A DNA stretch of 64,000 bases. It comes from Lutispora sp003527145. Its GTDB lineage: Bacteria; Bacillota; Clostridia; Lutisporales; Lutisporaceae. The notes under the pieces were generated by a model, which searched no databases, was not told the origin of the DNA, and worked only from the letters and a program-made list of their open reading frames with translations. Below, one piece after another: positions 42,804 to 52,061 of this stretch (position 1 is the first letter of the stretch; every line of letters begins with the position of its first letter). The DNA lies in assembly GCA_029983695.1 (NCBI GenBank), contig JASBZB010000014.1, positions 35,839-99,838 of the forward strand, given 5' to 3'. The position numbers and the translations under genes are program-made.

Positions 42804-42853
42804 TGTTGTGCTAACTGATAACGATTTCACTCTTATATCAGTCAGGACAACAA
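42804..42853. repeat. Palindromic hairpin element, copy C
   Basis: Its reverse complement matches the element at 4056-4106 in about 46 of 50 bases. The loop carries GATTTCACTC (42823-42832). It lies between the FMN-binding-like gene and a shared terminator. Confidence 0.75.
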
Positions 42854-42891
42854 ACTCCAATCAGAGTTATCACAAGTAAAATAAATGCTAA

Positions 42892-42925
42892 AAAACCCTG
42901 TCAGATCGTGCTCTGACAGGGTTTT
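42892..42925. terminator. Bidirectional terminator between convergent genes
   Basis: AAAACCCTGTCAGA and TCTGACAGGGTTTT form a perfect stem around TCGTGC, with A and T runs on both sides. Confidence 0.9.
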
Positions 42926-42936
42926 ATTCTGCGCTT

Positions 42937-43353
42937 TTAATGGGTCTGCTGACAGTGAGGGCAATAGCCGTAGAAATAAAGCTGCTGCTTTACGAGGGTA
43001 TAGCCGGTTCTTGCCTTAACATTATCCAATAAGTCATATATCATGTCGTCATTGACATCATCCACTCTGCCGCATTTTAAGCAATGTATATGAGGATGCT
43101 GTGTAGTGTTGGCATCATATCTGAAGCTTCCTTCCCCAAGGTTAAGCTCCTGGACCAAACCGATGCTTTTGAATACTTCCAAGGATTTGTATACCGTAGC
43201 CAGGCTCATGGTGGGGTACATGGGGAGCAGCTTGTTATAAATCGCTTCAGCTCCGGGATGGGCTTTTGTTTCCTTTAAAGCACTATATATAGCCAACCTT
43301 TGCGGTGTTACCTTAAAACCGTGATCTTTCAACATTTTAGTGACTTTAACCAT
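42937..43353 (-). CDS. Fur-family regulator, PerR-like
   Basis: 138 residues. It has a winged helix (HGFKVTPQRLAIYSALKETKAHPGAEAIY; LATVYKSLEVF) and a dimerisation domain with CLKCG and YGYCPHC, which hold structural zinc. The segment FRYDANTTQHPHIHC keeps the Asp and His pattern of PerR metal sensing. It probably represses peroxide or metal genes, and its own gene: a Fur/PerR-like palindrome overlaps its promoter. RBS CCTCC (minus-strand GGAGG) precedes the ATG. Confidence 0.88.
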   Translation of the reverse strand: MVKVTKMLKDHGFKVTPQRLAIYSALKETKAHPGAEAIYNKLLPMYPTMSLATVYKSLEVFKSIGLVQELNLGEGSFRYDANTTQHPHIHCLKCGRVDDVNDDMIYDLLDNVKARTGYTLVKQQLYFYGYCPHCQQTH

Positions 43354-43374
43354 GATATTCCTCCAGGAAAATAT

Positions 43375-43414
43375 ACTATACTAAAAGAATAGTTTAAATA
43401 AAAGTTTTTGTCAA
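43375..43414 (-). promoter_or_regulatory. Promoter and PerR/Fur-like operator of the Fur-family gene
   Basis: Minus strand: TTGACA (43414-43409), 17 bases, TATTCT (43391-43386). The imperfect 19-base palindrome ACTATNCTNNNAGNATAGT at 43375-43393 covers the -10, which suggests autoregulation. Confidence 0.6.
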
Positions 43415-43626
43415 GGGTCTGTTTGGATGCAGCATTAATAAGTATACTAAAGCTATGAATATATTAGCCTGATGTTCACTCATACATATGCACAAGTTAT
43501 ATCTGAGAAAAACTGAATAACGGCTAAAACTCTTGGAATAAAAGAAATCATGGATATCTGGGATATAAATATTATTTAATATTTATACATATATATAAAA
43601 AAATATAGAAAATTTATGAAATGTAC

Positions 43627-43655
43627 TTGCATAAATATACTGAAATCATTATAAT
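43627..43655 (+). promoter_or_regulatory. argG promoter with ARG-box-like operator
   Basis: TTGCAT (43627-43632), 17 bases, TATAAT (43650-43655). TGCATAAATATACT (43628-43641) matches the ArgR/AhrC box core TGNATWWWWATNCA except for one base and overlaps the -35. Confidence 0.65.
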
Positions 43656-43688
43656 TATAATTAACTTTAAAGATGGGGAGTAGATATC

Positions 43689-44936
43689 ATGAAAGTGTCA
43701 AAGAAAAAAGTAATCCTGGCTTATTCGGGCGGTTTAGATACTTCGGTCATTATACCATGGCTAAAGGAAAACTATGACCTGGAGGTCATTGCCTGCTGTG
43801 TTGATGTGGGCCAGGGCGACGAAACAAAAATAGTAAAAGAAAAAGCTATAAAGAGCGGAGCATCAAAAGTTTATGTAGAAGATGTAAAGAAGGAGTTTGT
43901 GGAGAATTATATATTTCCCACTCTCAAAGCAGGTGCGGTATATGAAGGCAAATACCTGTTGGGCACTTCCTTTGCAAGGCCGTTGATCGCAAAGAAACTG
44001 GTTGAAGCAGCCGAAAAAGAAGGGGCTGAATACATAGCTCACGGCTGTACAGGAAAAGGCAATGATCAGGTTCGATTTGAACTTTCGATAAAATCCATGA
44101 GACCGGACATTAAGATAATTGCTCCATGGAGGATCTGGGATATAAAATCCAGGGAGGATGCGATAGATTACGCCGAAAAAAGAGGAATACCGGTTCCTGT
44201 TACTAAGGCGAAGCCGTACAGTATGGACAGGAACCTATGGCATCTGAGCCATGAGGGCGGAGACCTGGAGGATACCTGGAACGAGCATCCTGCCGACATG
44301 TATCTGATGACAACGCCGCCGGAGAAAGCACCGGATAAACCCAGCTATGTGGAGATCGGATTTAAAAAAGGCATACCCGTGTCAATAAACGGCGTATTTT
44401 ATGACCCTGTAGCATTATTGGAGAAGCTGAACAAGATAGGCGGAGAGAATGGGATAGGTATATCGGACATGGTGGAGAACAGGCTCGTGGGCATGAAATC
44501 CAGGGGCGTATATGAAACTCCCGGAGGCACACTGCTGTATACTGCCCACAAGGAATTGGAATACTTGACATTGGACAGGAACACCATGCAGTTTAAGGAT
44601 ATGGCGGCTCAGAAGTATGCCCAATTGGTATATGACGGCCTTTGGTTCACACCCTTAAAGGAAGCCCTGGATGCCTTTGTAGATTCCACACAGGAGTGTG
44701 TTACTGGAGTTGTTAAGCTGAAGCTTTATAAAGGCTTGTGCTCCAGTGTAGGCTCCAAGTCCCCGTATTCCTTATACAACAAGGATTTTGCCACATTTGG
44801 AGAAGATGAGGTATATAATCAGAAGGATTCAGAGGGCTTCATAAATCTATTCGGGCTTCCTTTAACCGTAAGAGCTTTGATGAACAAAAAAAAGATGGAG
44901 GAAATGCTTGAAGCTTCAAGCAAAAAGGCTATATGA
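43689..44936 (+). CDS. argG: Argininosuccinate synthase
   Basis: 415 residues, standard length. The ATP-binding P-loop-like motif AYSGGLDTSVI is at the N-terminus; AHGCTGKGNDQVRFE and NPWHLSHEGGD-type segments (NLWHLSHEGGDLED) are present. It condenses citrulline and aspartate using ATP. RBS GGGGAG precedes the ATG. Its stop overlaps argH by four bases (ATGA). An ARG box suggests repression by arginine through ArgR. Confidence 0.97.
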   Translation: MKVSKKKVILAYSGGLDTSVIIPWLKENYDLEVIACCVDVGQGDETKIVKEKAIKSGASKVYVEDVKKEFVENYIFPTLKAGAVYEGKYLLGTSFARPLIAKKLVEAAEKEGAEYIAHGCTGKGNDQVRFELSIKSMRPDIKIIAPWRIWDIKSREDAIDYAEKRGIPVPVTKAKPYSMDRNLWHLSHEGGDLEDTWNEHPADMYLMTTPPEKAPDKPSYVEIGFKKGIPVSINGVFYDPVALLEKLNKIGGENGIGISDMVENRLVGMKSRGVYETPGGTLLYTAHKELEYLTLDRNTMQFKDMAAQKYAQLVYDGLWFTPLKEALDAFVDSTQECVTGVVKLKLYKGLCSSVGSKSPYSLYNKDFATFGEDEVYNQKDSEGFINLFGLPLTVRALMNKKKMEEMLEASSKKAI

Positions 44937-46321
44937 AATTATGGGGCGGCAGATTTGAAAAGAATACCAATGAGATTGTAGATTCCTTTCAAAATTCCAT
45001 AAAGTTTGATTACAGAATGTATAAGCAGGATATAAAGGGAAGCATGGCTCATGCCAGGATGCTTGGATATAAAGGAATAATCAGCCAGAAGGATGCAGAA
45101 GCCATCATCAAGGGGCTGGCTGAAATATTGGAGGATATCGAGGCAGGCAAGGTAGAATTTAAGCAGGAGGCCGAGGATATTCATATGAATATTGAAAGCC
45201 TCCTCATAGAAAAGATCGGCCAGATAGGGAAAAAGCTGCATACCGGAAGGAGCCGAAACGATCAGGTGGCATTGGATTTCAGGATGTACCTGAAGGAAGA
45301 GATGGATGAAATAATATATCTGATAAAAGAACTCTGCAGCCTGCTTTTAAGAAAAGCAGAAGAAAACGCTGAGCTCATAATGCCCGGATATACCCATATG
45401 CAAAAAGCCCAGCCCATAACCTTAGGCCATCATTTGATGGCTTATTTCTATATGTTCTGCCGGGATATGAATAGATTTCATGATTGCTATGGGAGGACGG
45501 ATGTGATGCCTTTGGGCAGCGGTGCGCTGGCCGGCACCACCTACGACCTGGATAGGGAGATGGTAGCAAAGGAGCTGGGCTTCGGCAGCATCAGCGGCAA
45601 CTCCATGGATGCGGTGGGAGACAGAGACTTTGTCATAGAATTCATAAGCGGCTGCTCGATACTTATGATGCATCTGAGCAGGTTCTGCGAAGAGCTGGTG
45701 CTATGGAACAGCCATGAATTTGGATATATAGAAATGGATGACTCCATGAGCACGGGCAGCAGCATAATGCCCCAGAAGAAAAATCCCGATGTGGCTGAGC
45801 TTATCAGGGGCAAAACAGGAAGAGTATATGGGGATCTGATGGCTATCCTCACGATCATGAAGGCATTGCCTCTGGCCTATAATAAGGATATGCAGGAAGA
45901 CAAGGAAGCCGCTTTTGATGCGGCAGATACGGTAAAAAACTGCATAGCTGTATTCATACCTATGTTTGATACCATAACCTTTAATAAGGAAAAGATAAAA
46001 GAAAAGCTCAAAGGCGGATTCCTCAATGCGACGGATGCGGCAGATTACCTGGTATATAAGGGAGTTGCCTTCAGGGATGCCCATGAAGCCATAGGCAGCA
46101 TGGTCAATTATTGCATCAAAAATAAAAAAGCTTTGGAAGATTTAAGCATGGAAGAGATGAAGGCCTTCAACTCCTTTTTCGAATCAGATATATATGAATA
46201 TATAAGCATGGAAAGCTGTGTGTTGAGAAGAAATACAGCCGGAGGACCTTCGCCGGAAAGAGTTCTGGAAGCCATAGAAGAAGGAAAGAGGTATTTAAGT
46301 ATCATTGCTTGTAAGGATTGA
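44933..46321 (+). CDS. argH: Argininosuccinate lyase
   Basis: 462 residues of the fumarase/aspartase superfamily. The signature GSSIMPQKKNPD is at about residue 278 and the catalytic-base His region TGRSRNDQVALDFRM at about 104. It splits argininosuccinate into arginine and fumarate. It is coupled to argG through a four-base overlap, and completes the last two steps of arginine synthesis. Confidence 0.97.
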   Translation: MKLWGGRFEKNTNEIVDSFQNSIKFDYRMYKQDIKGSMAHARMLGYKGIISQKDAEAIIKGLAEILEDIEAGKVEFKQEAEDIHMNIESLLIEKIGQIGKKLHTGRSRNDQVALDFRMYLKEEMDEIIYLIKELCSLLLRKAEENAELIMPGYTHMQKAQPITLGHHLMAYFYMFCRDMNRFHDCYGRTDVMPLGSGALAGTTYDLDREMVAKELGFGSISGNSMDAVGDRDFVIEFISGCSILMMHLSRFCEELVLWNSHEFGYIEMDDSMSTGSSIMPQKKNPDVAELIRGKTGRVYGDLMAILTIMKALPLAYNKDMQEDKEAAFDAADTVKNCIAVFIPMFDTITFNKEKIKEKLKGGFLNATDAADYLVYKGVAFRDAHEAIGSMVNYCIKNKKALEDLSMEEMKAFNSFFESDIYEYISMESCVLRRNTAGGPSPERVLEAIEEGKRYLSIIACKD

Positions 46322-46480
46322 GGGAAATGGCAGCATAATAATATATTTGGCATAATATAGCGATATGGATAGTTGAAAAGTAGCGGCATATAGGATAATA
46401 TTAACTATGAGGATATTTTTCATGATTATTTGAGCTATATTTGAAGCAAATGCATTATTATGATATGGAGGCCTATTATT

Positions 46481-46990
46481 GTGGACAATAATATTATCGG
46501 TCAGAAATCTGTCCTTATCCCGATGACCCAGGAGGACTTAAAAATGGTGCATGCGTGGGCATGTGATCCTTTGGTATGTCAGAATTATCATAAATGCCTG
46601 ACGGATGAAGAGTCTATGTTGAAGCAGCTGCTCTGCAAGCCTAATGGCAATATTGAACTGTATACAATAAATACAAAAGACAGCGTATCCATAGGCAAGC
46701 TTTCAATAGAGATAGCGGATGATAATACTGCAAACCTTGATATGCTTATTGGAGAAAAGATATATACAGGAAAAGGCTATGGCAAGGATGCGCTGAAAGC
46801 AACAGTAAAGCATTGCTTTGAGGATCTAAACCTGGATGCGGTCAAGATGGTTATCAAACAGGATAACATGAGGGCAGAATATTGCTGCTGGTCCTGCGGC
46901 TTGAGAGAAGATAAGTATTATGTTTCGGAGAAAGAAAACAATAATACATCCAGAATGGTAATTTATAAAAAAGATTACACAGGATATTAA
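46481..46990 (+). CDS. GNAT-family N-acetyltransferase
   Basis: 169 residues. The acetyl-CoA loop motif is in IGEKIYTGKGYGKDALKATVKHCF, and DAVKMVIKQDNMRAEYCCWSCGL is the usual strand-helix end of the fold. It is of the RimJ/RimL-like class by layout; the substrate is unknown. The start is the GTG at 46481 with TATGGAGG nine bases upstream; a longer frame from 46460 would place the RBS inside the gene. Confidence 0.83.
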   Translation: MDNNIIGQKSVLIPMTQEDLKMVHAWACDPLVCQNYHKCLTDEESMLKQLLCKPNGNIELYTINTKDSVSIGKLSIEIADDNTANLDMLIGEKIYTGKGYGKDALKATVKHCFEDLNLDAVKMVIKQDNMRAEYCCWSCGLREDKYYVSEKENNNTSRMVIYKKDYTGY

Positions 46991-47000
46991 AAAGGATATT

Positions 47001-47030
47001 AAAAATAGCAGGCGTAGGCCTGCTATTTTT
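47001..47030. terminator. Bidirectional terminator between GNAT and nitroreductase genes
   Basis: AAAAATAGCAGGC and GCCTGCTATTTTT form a perfect stem with A and T flanks; the right edge overlaps the nitroreductase stop codon. Confidence 0.88.
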
Positions 47031-47913
47031 AAAGCTCTATTTTGGCTATGATGCGATATTCCTTATTATAAGCGCTGTCTTCAACGAAGCTCCATTTTCC
47101 CGGAATCCCCAGGTCCTTGGACAGGCCTTCCGCCGTGTACATCATTATGCCTGCATCCACATAGTTTTCTTTGTTTTCCGGGCTGAGGATGGCCAAATAT
47201 GCTTCCCCGTCCTTTAGTATGAAGCGGCATGGCTGAATATTCTTATAAGAAGGAGCATTTCTCACATATAAGAATAAGTCTGCAATACCTCTGGTCTCCA
47301 GCTCCTCATAGGAAGCCTCATTCCCCCATTCATGCATATAAACGACTTCTCCTACTGCAAGCCTTGCATTATCAAGGCCGGTGGTCTCGATGATCTGAGT
47401 TCCATAAGGGTCCGTCTTATGTGATGAAGATACATTCTGTACAAACATGGACGGGGCTTTTTGCTTCAGGGCTTTTTCATCTACTTTTCCAAAAGCCAGC
47501 AAGTAGTTTATATTATTCTTATCATCCTTCAAGATATCAGCTTTTACTTCGGAGGGCACATTCCTTATATTTATCCAGCAGCTTCCCAGATCCGTTTCAA
47601 ATAGCTTTTTTACTATGGACTGCATAAAATATGCGCCTAAAAACTCGGTTTCAAGCTTTTCATTTGCCAGAGAAAGGCCTATATAATATGGGCTTTTGAT
47701 CATTACACCGCTGTAACCGCCCACCCCTTCAAGCTTTTTAAAAATATCTGAACCATTTTCAAACAATATGAATGAAAAGCCTTTTTCTCTGCCGACAGTA
47801 GTATTTATTTCGCCCAAATATGCTCTAATATCGCCGAGAACAATGCTTTCTACACTGCTTTCTTCATAATCTCTGATAGACTGAAGATTGGCTAAAAATT
47901 CTCTAAAATTCAT
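47029..47913 (-). CDS. Nitroreductase-family protein
   Basis: 294 residues. The layout fits the nitroreductase fold with two half units: IRDYEESSVESIVLGDI at the N-terminus, VMIKSPYYIGLSLANEKLETEFLGAYFMQSIVKKLFETDLGSCWI in the middle, and APSYKNIQPCRFILKDGE (the FMN-phosphate region) late. It is a TM1586-like variant in which the second half carries the cofactor motif. It would bind FMN; the substrate is unknown. RBS GGAGG precedes the ATG. It stands alone. Confidence 0.75.
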   Translation of the reverse strand: MNFREFLANLQSIRDYEESSVESIVLGDIRAYLGEINTTVGREKGFSFILFENGSDIFKKLEGVGGYSGVMIKSPYYIGLSLANEKLETEFLGAYFMQSIVKKLFETDLGSCWINIRNVPSEVKADILKDDKNNINYLLAFGKVDEKALKQKAPSMFVQNVSSSHKTDPYGTQIIETTGLDNARLAVGEVVYMHEWGNEASYEELETRGIADLFLYVRNAPSYKNIQPCRFILKDGEAYLAILSPENKENYVDAGIMMYTAEGLSKDLGIPGKWSFVEDSAYNKEYRIIAKIEL

Positions 47914-48228
47914 AGTTGCGCCTCCTTGTTAAACATTTCTAATTTATTATATATTAATCCATCTAATAAAAAATATCAACAAATTTGAAAGGCTGAGCAT
48001 TCAAAGGGCTATGTAAATAAAAGGAATAATATGTTGAAAAATGGTGAACGATATATAAAGGTAAATAATGATTTATATAGAAAATGTTAGTATATCGAAA
48101 AATGTATTTGACCATTGTATTACAAGCTTTAAATTGACAAAAACTTATAAATTATATATTTAAAAACCATAATTACCCCGTGTGTTATATTGGATATGTA
48201 TATTATTAATCGATTTGGAGGGGCAATT

Positions 48229-48598
48229 ATGGAGAAAGAAATCAAAAACTTTGGGTATCATCTGTCTATTGAAAAAAACTTAAGCAAGAAAACTGTAACT
48301 ACATATACGAATTGTCTCTATTGTTTCACTTCATATGTAACAAATATAGAAAAACTCGAAGAAATCACTATTCCGGATATCAAAGCAGAAATGGTTAAAA
48401 GATATTTGATATATCTAAAGGAAAGAACAGTGCCGCTGCCCGAAAGAGCAAAAAAACCGGCATCTATCGTAAGGGGCTATCCGTGAATAAGCTGAGACAC
48501 ACTTGCTTTACCTTGCTATATGCAAGCGGTATGGAGCTCTTAAAGCTAAAATCGGTAGTGGGCCACGAAAACCTTAAAACAACTGAGATCTATACTCG
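48229..48598 (+). pseudogene. Tyrosine recombinase, internally deleted and intron-interrupted
   Basis: MEKEIKNFGYHLSIEKNLSK then KTVTTYTNCLYCF is the N-terminal SAM-like domain of XerC/D-type integrases, with GGAGGGGCAATT as RBS. After about 80 codons the sequence jumps, out of frame, to the C-terminal active site LRHTCFTLLYASGM and VVGHENLKTTEIYT (Arg, His, His, Tyr all present). The middle of the catalytic domain is missing. Group II intron sequence begins three bases after the codons IYT. Confidence 0.75.
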
Positions 48599-49695
48599 TG
48601 CGACACGTTCCTATCGCAAAGTTGCTTAGAACTGAAAGATAGGCACTATCCCTTTTAAAGGGTTAGGAGAACTAATATTCCGAAGGTTGGAATGATGAAG
48701 TAACGCTCTGAAACGACCTCCATGTATAAAACAAGTTCTTGAACCAATTTGTGAAGCAAAGTTTTACCATCACTCATATGGATTCAGGCCAAACAGAAGC
48801 ACCCATCATGCTATCGCTAATGCATATCACAGAATAAATCAAAACAAAATGCACTACGTGGTAGACATAGATATTAAATGAACTAGACTGGTGGGTAGCA
48901 AGCCAATGGGAATGCATGAAAACGAAACACCAATACTCTCAACGCAGAAAGAACGACAATAGAGATAAGCTTAGGGCGTTACAAGAAAGAAGCAACCTAA
49001 AAGAGAGGTTCATAGTAAGATATGCAGATGACTTTAAAATCTTCTGCAAAGATCCCAAGACGGCAAAGAAAATATTTACTGCTACTAAGAATTGGCTAAA
49101 AAAAAGATTAGACTTAGATATCAGTAGTGAAAAGTCAAAAATCACAAATCTAAGGAAAAACTATAGCGACTTCTTAGGTATTAAATTAAAAGCCATAAGA
49201 AAAGCCAATAAATATGTTGTTAAAAGTAAGCTAACTGATAAATCCAAACTTAGTGTTAGAAGAAGTATTAAAAAAGCACTCAATGAAATAAAGAAGTATC
49301 CGACGCGGGAAACTGTGTCGAGATACAATTCAGTAGTACTCGGACTACACAACTACTATAAGATGGCTACCCATGTATCAACATACTTCTCTGAAATTTG
49401 GTGGAACAATTTAAATAAGGCATTTTTGACAAGGAGAATTAAAAAGAATCTTAAAGAAAATACATCTAAAAATGCCACATTTAATAAATTCTATGAGGGA
49501 TACAAAGGTAAAACTTATGGAATTGGTAGTGTGTCAATGTTCCCTGTTTTCTATGTAAAAACAAAGCCTCCTATGAACTTAAAAAGGGAGGTAAACAGTT
49601 TTACTGAAGAAGGGAGAGCGTTAATACATGATAATCTAAAAGAAATAGACATTGGTATTTTGAAGTATATCATGAGTAATCCAATTACAGGGTAA
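48599..49695 (+). mobile_element. Decayed group II intron with reverse transcriptase remnant
   Basis: It begins GTGCGAC at 48599-48605, the canonical 5' end. The leader is drastically shortened. Reverse transcriptase segments follow: QVLEPICEAKFYHHSYGFRP, up to VVDIDIK (about 48714-48878). A deletion joins this to NELDWWVASQWEC in another frame, then RYADDFKIF (catalytic YADD), the maturase domain, and a stop at 49695. Domains V and VI, needed for splicing, are not visible. About 60-70 codons around RT motif 4 are lost. It is of the common bacterial IIB-like type and cannot splice or move. Confidence 0.8.
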
Positions 49696-49983
49696 TCAAC
49701 ACAATTAATTGTACCCGAGTTTAAAGATGATATTTATTCCATTACTTGCTTGCTAAATTCGATGCTAAACCAAAAAGATTATTGTGAATATAAAAAAAGA
49801 GTTACTGAAAATAAATATTATTACGATTACGATCTAATTTCCAGTGCATGGGAAATAGGTAAAGGTTTAAAAACAACAAATCCAATTATTGATGAAATAA
49901 TTTTTAAAGGTTACAACAATAAGTATAATTCAATTCAAGAATTTTTATGTGATATTGAAAGGGCATTGGAGTGTATGGTATGA
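49696..49983 (+). pseudogene. 3' fragment of an unknown gene before an ABC exporter
   Basis: An open frame without its own start (only a TTG at 49750 lacking an RBS) encodes LIVPEFKDDIYSITCLLNSM, KKRVTENKYYYDYDLISSAW, and so on to DIERALECMV. It begins at the edge of the intron remnant and its stop overlaps the ABC ATPase start (ATGA), so it is the tail of a gene once in that operon whose 5' part was lost. No family is recognised. Confidence 0.5.
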
Positions 49984-50906
49984 TAGATAATTCTATTCTT
50001 TCTTTAAAAGATGTTAGTGTTCAGTATGAAAATGGAACATGGGGAATAAAAAACATCACATTGGATTTCCACTCTGGAAAAGTTATTGGACTAATTGGCT
50101 CAAACGGGGCCGGTAAGTCAACGCTTATGAATGCTCTAGTCGGCATTCAAAGTGTAACAAATGGAGAAGTCATATTGAATTTGCGAGACATTGACCGAAA
50201 AAGACCATTTGCATCGTATGGATGGAGCCCTCAACGGCAGGCTATAGATTGGTATTTGAACGTATTTGATAATGTAGTTTTTGGACCTCTTTTAGCCGGA
50301 TATAGTTTAAAGGATTCAAAGTCCTTAGCAGAAAAGGCATTAAAATTAGTAGGTCTGTTTGAACAAAGGAAAAAAATGGCTGACTCTCTATCAGGTGGCC
50401 AGCAACAACGTATACAAGTAGCGAGAGCACTTGCGCATAACCCCAATATATATATCTTAGATGAACCAACGACTGGACTTGATGCGGAATCTACTGAAGT
50501 GCTCATGAAATATTTATCAGAAAAAAGTGAAGAAGGTTGTTTGGTAATCATTTCATCTCATGATTTATACTCTATTGAAAAGTACTGTGACATAATTTTA
50601 TTCCTGAATAATGGAGAAGTCGAGTACTACGAAAAGAAAGAAGACTTTTTAAATCGTTTTTCAAGTTTTGATGTCATCGAAATTACAACCGACACTCCTA
50701 GTGACGATATTGACCTTGACAGTCTAAATCTTGATTATCGTATTCAAGGTGACAGTACGATTGTGATTAAATTGTCTCCAACCGAAAATATAAATGATAT
50801 GTTGACGCAGATTAGTAATCGAATAAATATTATTTCAATGAACAGAAAAAATCCAAGCTTAAAAGATATTTATTTATCTATTAAAGGTGGTGTAAACAAT
50901 GACTAA
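49980..50906 (+). CDS. ABC transporter ATP-binding protein (export type)
   Basis: 308 residues. Walker A GSNGAGKST (about 41), Q-loop, signature LSGGQQQRIQVARAL, and Walker B IYILDEPTTGLD are intact. A C-terminal extension of about 80 residues (VIEITTDTPSDDIDLDSLNLDYRI...) resembles that of drug or polysaccharide exporters. The ATG at 49980 overlaps the upstream fragment; TGGAG is the RBS. It pairs with the permease that overlaps its end by eight bases. Substrate unknown. Confidence 0.88.
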   Translation: MIDNSILSLKDVSVQYENGTWGIKNITLDFHSGKVIGLIGSNGAGKSTLMNALVGIQSVTNGEVILNLRDIDRKRPFASYGWSPQRQAIDWYLNVFDNVVFGPLLAGYSLKDSKSLAEKALKLVGLFEQRKKMADSLSGGQQQRIQVARALAHNPNIYILDEPTTGLDAESTEVLMKYLSEKSEEGCLVIISSHDLYSIEKYCDIILFLNNGEVEYYEKKEDFLNRFSSFDVIEITTDTPSDDIDLDSLNLDYRIQGDSTIVIKLSPTENINDMLTQISNRINIISMNRKNPSLKDIYLSIKGGVNND

Positions 50907-51711
50907 TACAATGTCGGTAGAAGAAATAAGAAGCAAGAGTAACTCCGGAATAAAAGGTCTGTTGGTAATTGTATGGATTGAAATAATGGCTGTAATATCA
51001 AACAAAAACCAGATAGTAGGCAAGCTAATTCAACCTTTTATTTATCTTTTGTTTTTTACAGTTGGAATAAGAAGCAGTTCAGTTTCAATACCATACAATG
51101 GATTTGCAGTGGATTACATGGCTTTCACACTGCCAGGAATCATGGCGCTACTATATATCAATATGATGACCCATGCTATCTACCGCTCGTCAATTGATAG
51201 ACGCTGGGGCATATTGGGTATGAAATTTTTAAATGGAGTTAAGCCAATATATTATGTAATAGGTATTTCTGCTTACCCCATAATAATGTTTACTGTCCAA
51301 TTTATAATACTTATTGTTTCATCTTTGGTTTTAGGGATTTCTTTTAGTTTTATTAGTATGTCGTTAGCTTTTTTGCTAGCAATTTTTGCTATTGTATTTT
51401 GGGATACATTAGGAATTCTTATAACAATGATGATACATAATTATCAACAAAGGGATCTTATAATAAGCATTATGATTTTACCGCTCATTTATACTGCACC
51501 TACTTTTTATAGCCTTGACAATTCTCCTAAGTACATAAAAATTATATCACAATTTAACCCAGTTACCTATCAAGTAACTGCAATAAGAGATGCATTATTA
51601 GGAATTGACAATATGTACACAATAATAATATCAATTACATTCACATTTCTAAGTATAGTCATGTTTTCATTATGCTCAAAATATTCTAAGTTATTGACTT
51701 CAGAACACTAA
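50899..51711 (+). CDS. ABC-2 type permease
   Basis: 270 residues with six membrane helices and the ABC-2 signature region: FTLPGIMALLYINMMTHAIYRSSIDRRWGILGMKFLNGVKP, and NPVTYQVTAIRDALLGID near the end. Together with the ATPase it forms a two-gene exporter, most likely for a lipid, drug or peptide. RBS GGTGGTG precedes the ATG. A terminator lies about 110 bases downstream. Confidence 0.87.
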   Translation: MTNTMSVEEIRSKSNSGIKGLLVIVWIEIMAVISNKNQIVGKLIQPFIYLLFFTVGIRSSSVSIPYNGFAVDYMAFTLPGIMALLYINMMTHAIYRSSIDRRWGILGMKFLNGVKPIYYVIGISAYPIIMFTVQFIILIVSSLVLGISFSFISMSLAFLLAIFAIVFWDTLGILITMMIHNYQQRDLIISIMILPLIYTAPTFYSLDNSPKYIKIISQFNPVTYQVTAIRDALLGIDNMYTIIISITFTFLSIVMFSLCSKYSKLLTSEH

Positions 51712-51824
51712 ATGTAGAAAATGCTAATTTTATTAGAAGGGTAAAAGAATAAGTGCCAGGGAAGGCTCCGAAAAATAAAAGGTACTAAATAAATATACAA
51801 TACAAAAAATAATTATACATGATT

Positions 51825-51862
51825 AGGGGTTGATAGTCTCATTATGAGACTGACCCCTTTTC
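51825..51862 (+). terminator. Terminator after the ABC exporter
   Basis: AGGGGT...AGTCTCAT, T, ATGAGACT...ACCCCT, followed by TTTTC. Confidence 0.8.
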
Positions 51863-51950
51863 ATTTTACCATAATATGCTTAATAGTAGTCGCTAAATAT
51901 GGTATAATTGAAGTATCAAAAGCCTTGGAATTGCAGAGGTTGGGAGTGAT

Positions 51951-52061
51951 ATGCTAAAGAAAAAAAGTGGGCAAATTGATATTTTTAATCATATGATATT
52001 TGAAAAATTGGTACCCAAGGATCATTTACTGATAAAAATAAATTCCATCATTGACTTCTAA
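51951..52061 (+). mobile_element. IS1182-family transposase N-terminal remnant
   Basis: The 36-codon frame MLKKKSGQIDIFNHMIFEKL then VPKDHLLIKINSIIDF is the typical start of IS1182 transposases (normally about 450-550 residues). A TAA follows, then FIYDPD in another frame and no further homology. Only the 5' end survives. Confidence 0.7.

Noticed and set aside
48640..48720. Possible tRNA-like structure in the intron leader
   Set aside because: No acceptor stem or T-loop; it is better explained as residual group II intron domain I.
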